Below the pieces are notes generated by a model. The model had not been told where the DNA came from, did no database searches, and saw only the letters and a list, made by a program, of their open reading frames with translations. A stretch of DNA of 64,000 nt, from NCBI GenBank assembly GCA_017302835.1, contig JAFLCC010000003.1:186001-250000 (forward strand), written 5' to 3'. Below, one piece after another: positions 61,578 through 64,000 of the stretch (within the stretch, counting starts at the first letter, position 1; each line of letters opens with the position of its first letter). The stretch comes from Deltaproteobacteria bacterium (GTDB lineage: Bacteria > Bdellovibrionota > Bdellovibrionia > Bdellovibrionales > Bdellovibrionaceae). Position numbers and translations under genes: made by a program.

Positions 61578-62090
61578 TTGAACCAGCAGGAAATTTTTAT
61601 TTTTACAACTGGGGGAACTATTGAAAAAACCTATAATGAATTTGATGGTTCCTTAGAAAATCGCGGAACAAGTATCAAAAATAGAATTTCAACCAAACTG
61701 CGTTTGCCAACAACACAAATTCAAGTTTATCCATTAATGAGTAAAGACTCTCTTTATATGACCGATGAAGATCGAAAACTTATTTTAGATCACATAAAAA
61801 AGCAGGCTTATGGAAAAACGCCGATAGTCATATTGCATGGAACAGATACCATGACCGTAACCGCTGAATACTGTTGGAAAAATATTTCCCAGCCGACGGT
61901 TCCAATTATTTTTACGGGCGCCATGATTCCGATGGGTTTTGAAGATTCGGATGCAACTCAAAATGTAACTGAAGCCTTGCTGGCAACAAGAGTTTTAAAT
62001 CCAGGATTTTATATCATTTTTCATAATCAAATTTTCGAGGTTCCAAAGGTAAGAAAAAATAAATCCAAAGGCACCTTCGAGAAAGTTTAA
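61578..62090 (+). CDS. asparaginase-like protein, N-terminal domain only
   Basis: The 170-residue protein contains the catalytic N-terminal domain of L-asparaginase: the first Thr in FTTGGTIEKTYNEFDG and the second active Thr in VILHGTDTMTVTAEY, with the KSKDSLYM/Asp-Glu-region between. It ends before the C-terminal domain (~330 residues in the full enzyme). Such one-domain homologues exist in many genomes and may work as dimers or have lost activity. GGGGG precedes its TTG start, 21 bases after the glycine-zipper gene. Confidence 0.82.
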   Translation: MNQQEIFIFTTGGTIEKTYNEFDGSLENRGTSIKNRISTKLRLPTTQIQVYPLMSKDSLYMTDEDRKLILDHIKKQAYGKTPIVILHGTDTMTVTAEYCWKNISQPTVPIIFTGAMIPMGFEDSDATQNVTEALLATRVLNPGFYIIFHNQIFEVPKVRKNKSKGTFEKV

Positions 62091-62116
62091 TAAACTACAA
62101 GTGAGTTAGAATCTAT

Positions 62117-62572
62117 CTAAGGACTTACGGAAAGAACTTTCCAATCCAACTTTTTAGTCAGTTTCACAGTTAATGTTTTTTCTGAGTAGTCATTAGGATT
62201 GGCCTTGAGCTCTTTATAAACAAGAGCCAGGGCTTCGGGGCCATTAAAGTTTGTTTCACGATTTTCATTTTGTTTAGAAAAAATTATTTTTAAAGTATTT
62301 CTCACCGCTGGCGGAGTTAATTTGACCTTTATCTGAATCGTCGTTTCATCACCTGATTCAAATATATTTTCTATGTCAAACTGAGCTTTTGTTATTAAAG
62401 TGTCCACAAATTTTTTATGAAATAGAGGCTTTTTCTCTAAGGAAGACTTGCCTTCATCCATCAATTCCACTTCGATTTTTTCTTTAACGGCGTTAAGAGC
62501 TAGATCTTTTTTTGTATTCCAGATGCAGGAACCAAATGTCATCATCAAAAATAAAAGAATTAAGTATTTCAT
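62117..62572 (-). CDS. small lipoprotein of unknown function
   Basis: A 151-residue product with a signal peptide and lipobox FGSC (lipid Cys ~16). The mature part has a charged helix (LALNAVKEKIEVELMDEG) followed by alternating beta strands, without a recognised domain. It is convergent with the asparaginase gene and about 60 bases downstream of the HigA-like gene on the same strand, so it may share its transcript. Confidence 0.65.
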   Translation of the reverse strand: MKYLILLFLMMTFGSCIWNTKKDLALNAVKEKIEVELMDEGKSSLEKKPLFHKKFVDTLITKAQFDIENIFESGDETTIQIKVKLTPPAVRNTLKIIFSKQNENRETNFNGPEALALVYKELKANPNDYSEKTLTVKLTKKLDWKVLSVSP

Positions 62573-62630
62573 ATGGAGTTGAGTCTAATGCTATTTGTGA
62601 AGAATAGGCAAGCATAGGATAGGAGTTACA

Positions 62631-62939
62631 TTATGCAGACTTGAGATCGACTGTATATTGCAATTTAGCAGCTCGGAGCATATCTTGGATTGAAAGCTTG
62701 ATGAGGGTGGCCTCTGGAACTTTAAGTAGTTTTGCTATCTTAGCTGCACGCTCAGGGCTTACAAATTTTCGCTCCTTTTCAATATCGCATAAGTTGGCGC
62801 GGGAAAGTTTGAGACGTTTGGCAAAATTAATCTGCGATAGGCCATCGGCCTCGCGAAATGCCTTTAAAAATAATCCAACAGTCATAGGACCAAATTTAGA
62901 TTCAAGAGATTCTATACCTAAAAGATTCTTAGTACTCAT
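62631..62939 (-). CDS. HigA-like antitoxin (Xre HTH)
   Basis: The 102-residue protein has a central Xre-type HTH (GLSQINFAKRLKLSRANLCD, then IEKERKFVSPERAAKIAKLL), as in HigA antitoxins, which bind the toxin and repress the operon. It overlaps the toxin gene upstream by 11 bases, giving the toxin-first order of higBA. A candidate operator, GTACT-N9-AGTAC, lies upstream of the toxin at 63225-63243. Confidence 0.85.
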   Translation of the reverse strand: MSTKNLLGIESLESKFGPMTVGLFLKAFREADGLSQINFAKRLKLSRANLCDIEKERKFVSPERAAKIAKLLKVPEATLIKLSIQDMLRAAKLQYTVDLKSA

Positions 62940-63216
62940 GTTTATTTACCTCAATCACTTCTATAAATTCGATGGTTTCGTCACTTTGTTGGACATAAAT
63001 GGCTCTGTAAGCCTTGTTTAAACGCACAGATCTTTGACCTTGCCTATTACCTTTTTGGGGTTCATCGTGGAATCCTGGCGATTTTCGAGTATCTCGAAGG
63101 CCAGCAAGCTTAACTGACGAAACCCAGGCAAAAAATTTGCGTTCAATATTTTCTGGTAATAGATCGATTTGTTTTGCGACCTTCTTGGACCAGAAAGCTT
63201 TAAAAATATCGGACAT
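62929..63216 (-). CDS. HigB/RelE-type toxin
   Basis: A 95-residue RelE-superfamily protein with the fold's late strands and basic core (GNRQGQRSVRLNKAYRAIYV, VIEVNKHEY). These are mRNA interferases acting on the ribosome in HigB homologues. The gene precedes the HigA-like antitoxin and overlaps it by 11 bases, typical of a higBA pair. The overlap fits translational coupling. Confidence 0.85.
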   Translation of the reverse strand: MSDIFKAFWSKKVAKQIDLLPENIERKFFAWVSSVKLAGLRDTRKSPGFHDEPQKGNRQGQRSVRLNKAYRAIYVQQSDETIEFIEVIEVNKHEY

Positions 63217-63224
63217 AATTGATT

Positions 63225-63243
63225 GTACTCCATATTGAAGTAC
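63225..63243. promoter_or_regulatory. candidate HigA operator
   Basis: GTACT (63225-63229), 9 bases, AGTAC (63239-63243), just upstream of the toxin start at 63216. A short palindrome at the right distance for autoregulation; the binding specificity is not established. Confidence 0.35.
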
Positions 63244-63401
63244 ATTGCAATAGAAAGATATTCAATGCTTTGGTTTGCTGAGTGAGTTGGCCAGCCTATT
63301 TTCAAACAGAATCTTAGAGTTTTTGCTTGAAAATGTAGGATCTTGTGCTTAGGTTAATTAAAGATTTGATCTTAAAATTGAAAGAACTAAAAGGAGAAAG
63401 T

Positions 63402-64000
63402 ATGGCTACTTTAGATGCTAACCCCGTTGGGATTCTAGGTGTGGACTTTGTTGAGTATGCGGGGCCAACAAGTTTTTCATTTGAAAATTTATTTAAACAA
63501 ATGGGTTTTTTAGAAATAGCTAAATCAGATAGCCAGAAATTACATCTGTACAGGCAAGGTCGAATCAGTTTTATTCTTAATCAGGATCCAAATTCATTTG
63601 CAGAAAATTTTGCATTAAGACATGGTCCGTCTATATGTTCGATGGCTTTTAAGGTTCAAGATGCTACGGCGGCATTAAAGTTGGTGCAATCTCGAGGAGC
63701 GCGTGTTTATGAAGGCAAGGAAGGGAAAAAGCTAGTCAATATCCCTGCAATCTATGGGATAGGAGATTCCTTAATTTATTTTTTAGATGAGAAAAATAAA
63801 ACGGAAGTTTATGAAAAAATATTTAAACTCGCTTTTCCTTTAGCTGAACCTAAAGGATTTGGTATGGTCAATGTCGATCATTTTACTAACAATGTTCCTA
63901 AAGGTGAAATGGATAAATGGTGTGATTTTTATTCTCACATTTTTAATTTTAAAAATGTGCGATATTTTGATATCAAGGGGAAACAAACGGGATTACTTTC
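63402..64000 (+). CDS. hpd: 4-hydroxyphenylpyruvate dioxygenase, N-terminal part (3' end outside window)
   Basis: HPPD converts 4-hydroxyphenylpyruvate to homogentisate in tyrosine catabolism. The ATG at 63402 follows AAGGAGAAAGT. The open frame runs to the window edge (~199 codons). NPVGILGVDFVEYAGP and the first lobe (FKVQDATAALKLVQSRGARV, DSLIYFLDE) match the N-terminal half of bacterial HPPD. The first iron ligand is visible in the VDHFTNNV stretch at the start of the catalytic lobe. The two other ligands lie beyond the window. Confidence 0.9.
   Translation, partial: MATLDANPVGILGVDFVEYAGPTSFSFENLFKQMGFLEIAKSDSQKLHLYRQGRISFILNQDPNSFAENFALRHGPSICSMAFKVQDATAALKLVQSRGARVYEGKEGKKLVNIPAIYGIGDSLIYFLDEKNKTEVYEKIFKLAFPLAEPKGFGMVNVDHFTNNVPKGEMDKWCDFYSHIFNFKNVRYFDIKGKQTGLL

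Noticed and set aside
1-64000. CRISPR arrays, rRNA or complete insertion sequences
   Set aside because: I saw no regularly spaced direct repeats, no conserved rRNA segments and no transposase genes. The only repeats are the dispersed element and single inverted repeats.

Overview
The window is a gene-dense, single-copy chromosomal stretch of a low-GC, AT-rich Gram-negative bacterium. Its character fits a predatory or free-living member of the Bdellovibrionota: many lipoproteins and exported proteins of unknown function, a TIGR02147-type regulator beside a secreted partner, a CpaC/CpaF (Tad-type) pair, paired sigma-54 regulator and kinase genes, a RpoH-like sigma factor and TonB/ExbBD transport. 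The assignment is inferred from gene content; there is no rRNA or tRNA here to confirm it.

Layout. 1-6241: the 3' end of malate dehydrogenase, a lipoprotein, htpG (Hsp90) and an M3 oligopeptidase lipoprotein. 6327-11316: an MFS transporter, then an operon of three related secreted proteins built from Cys-paired modules that I cannot assign to any known family. 11573-15509: a sigma-54 response regulator, a histidine kinase whose ATPase half looks dead, and a HAD hydrolase. 15681-20569: glmU-glmS (UDP-GlcNAc supply for the wall and LPS) followed by an ABC-F ATPase with a damaged second ATPase site. 20596-26266: lytic transglycosylase, thymidine kinase, and an overlapping outer-membrane barrel/lipoprotein pair. 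26353-33268: adenylate cyclase, trmFO, a DciA/DUF721 protein, a RpoH-like sigma factor with a PHA-granule-type protein, and aspS.

33336-34552 holds a decayed or remodelled HipA-type toxin-antitoxin locus with a 25-bp inverted repeat upstream. 34593-41021: a YchJ protein, an exported cytochrome P450 lipoprotein, and a convergent CpaC secretin-CpaF ATPase pair. 41266-45230: an exported transglutaminase-like protein behind a sigma-28-like promoter, a YiiX-type papain-like protein and a small secreted protein. 45259-49671: ExbD, ExbB and TonB, divergent from a TonB-dependent receptor, which looks like a self-contained uptake system. 49725-54609: a response regulator-kinase hybrid, a large Gly-rich secreted protein and an amidohydrolase. 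54782-60945: small secreted proteins, a TIGR02147 regulator with its divergent secreted partner, a GNAT remnant, two SPFH proteins, a repeat element and an MBL-fold hydrolase. 60946-64000: a glycine-zipper lipoprotein, a one-domain asparaginase, a lipoprotein, a HigBA toxin-antitoxin pair and the 5' part of 4-hydroxyphenylpyruvate dioxygenase.

The best candidates for undescribed biology are the three-gene Cys-module operon (7618-11316), the HipS-HipB fusion with a HipT remnant (33336-34552), and the exported P450 lipoprotein (35343-38090). The dispersed repeat family (59231-59347 and 43144-43178) and several enzymes whose catalytic halves have lost key residues are also worth following up.
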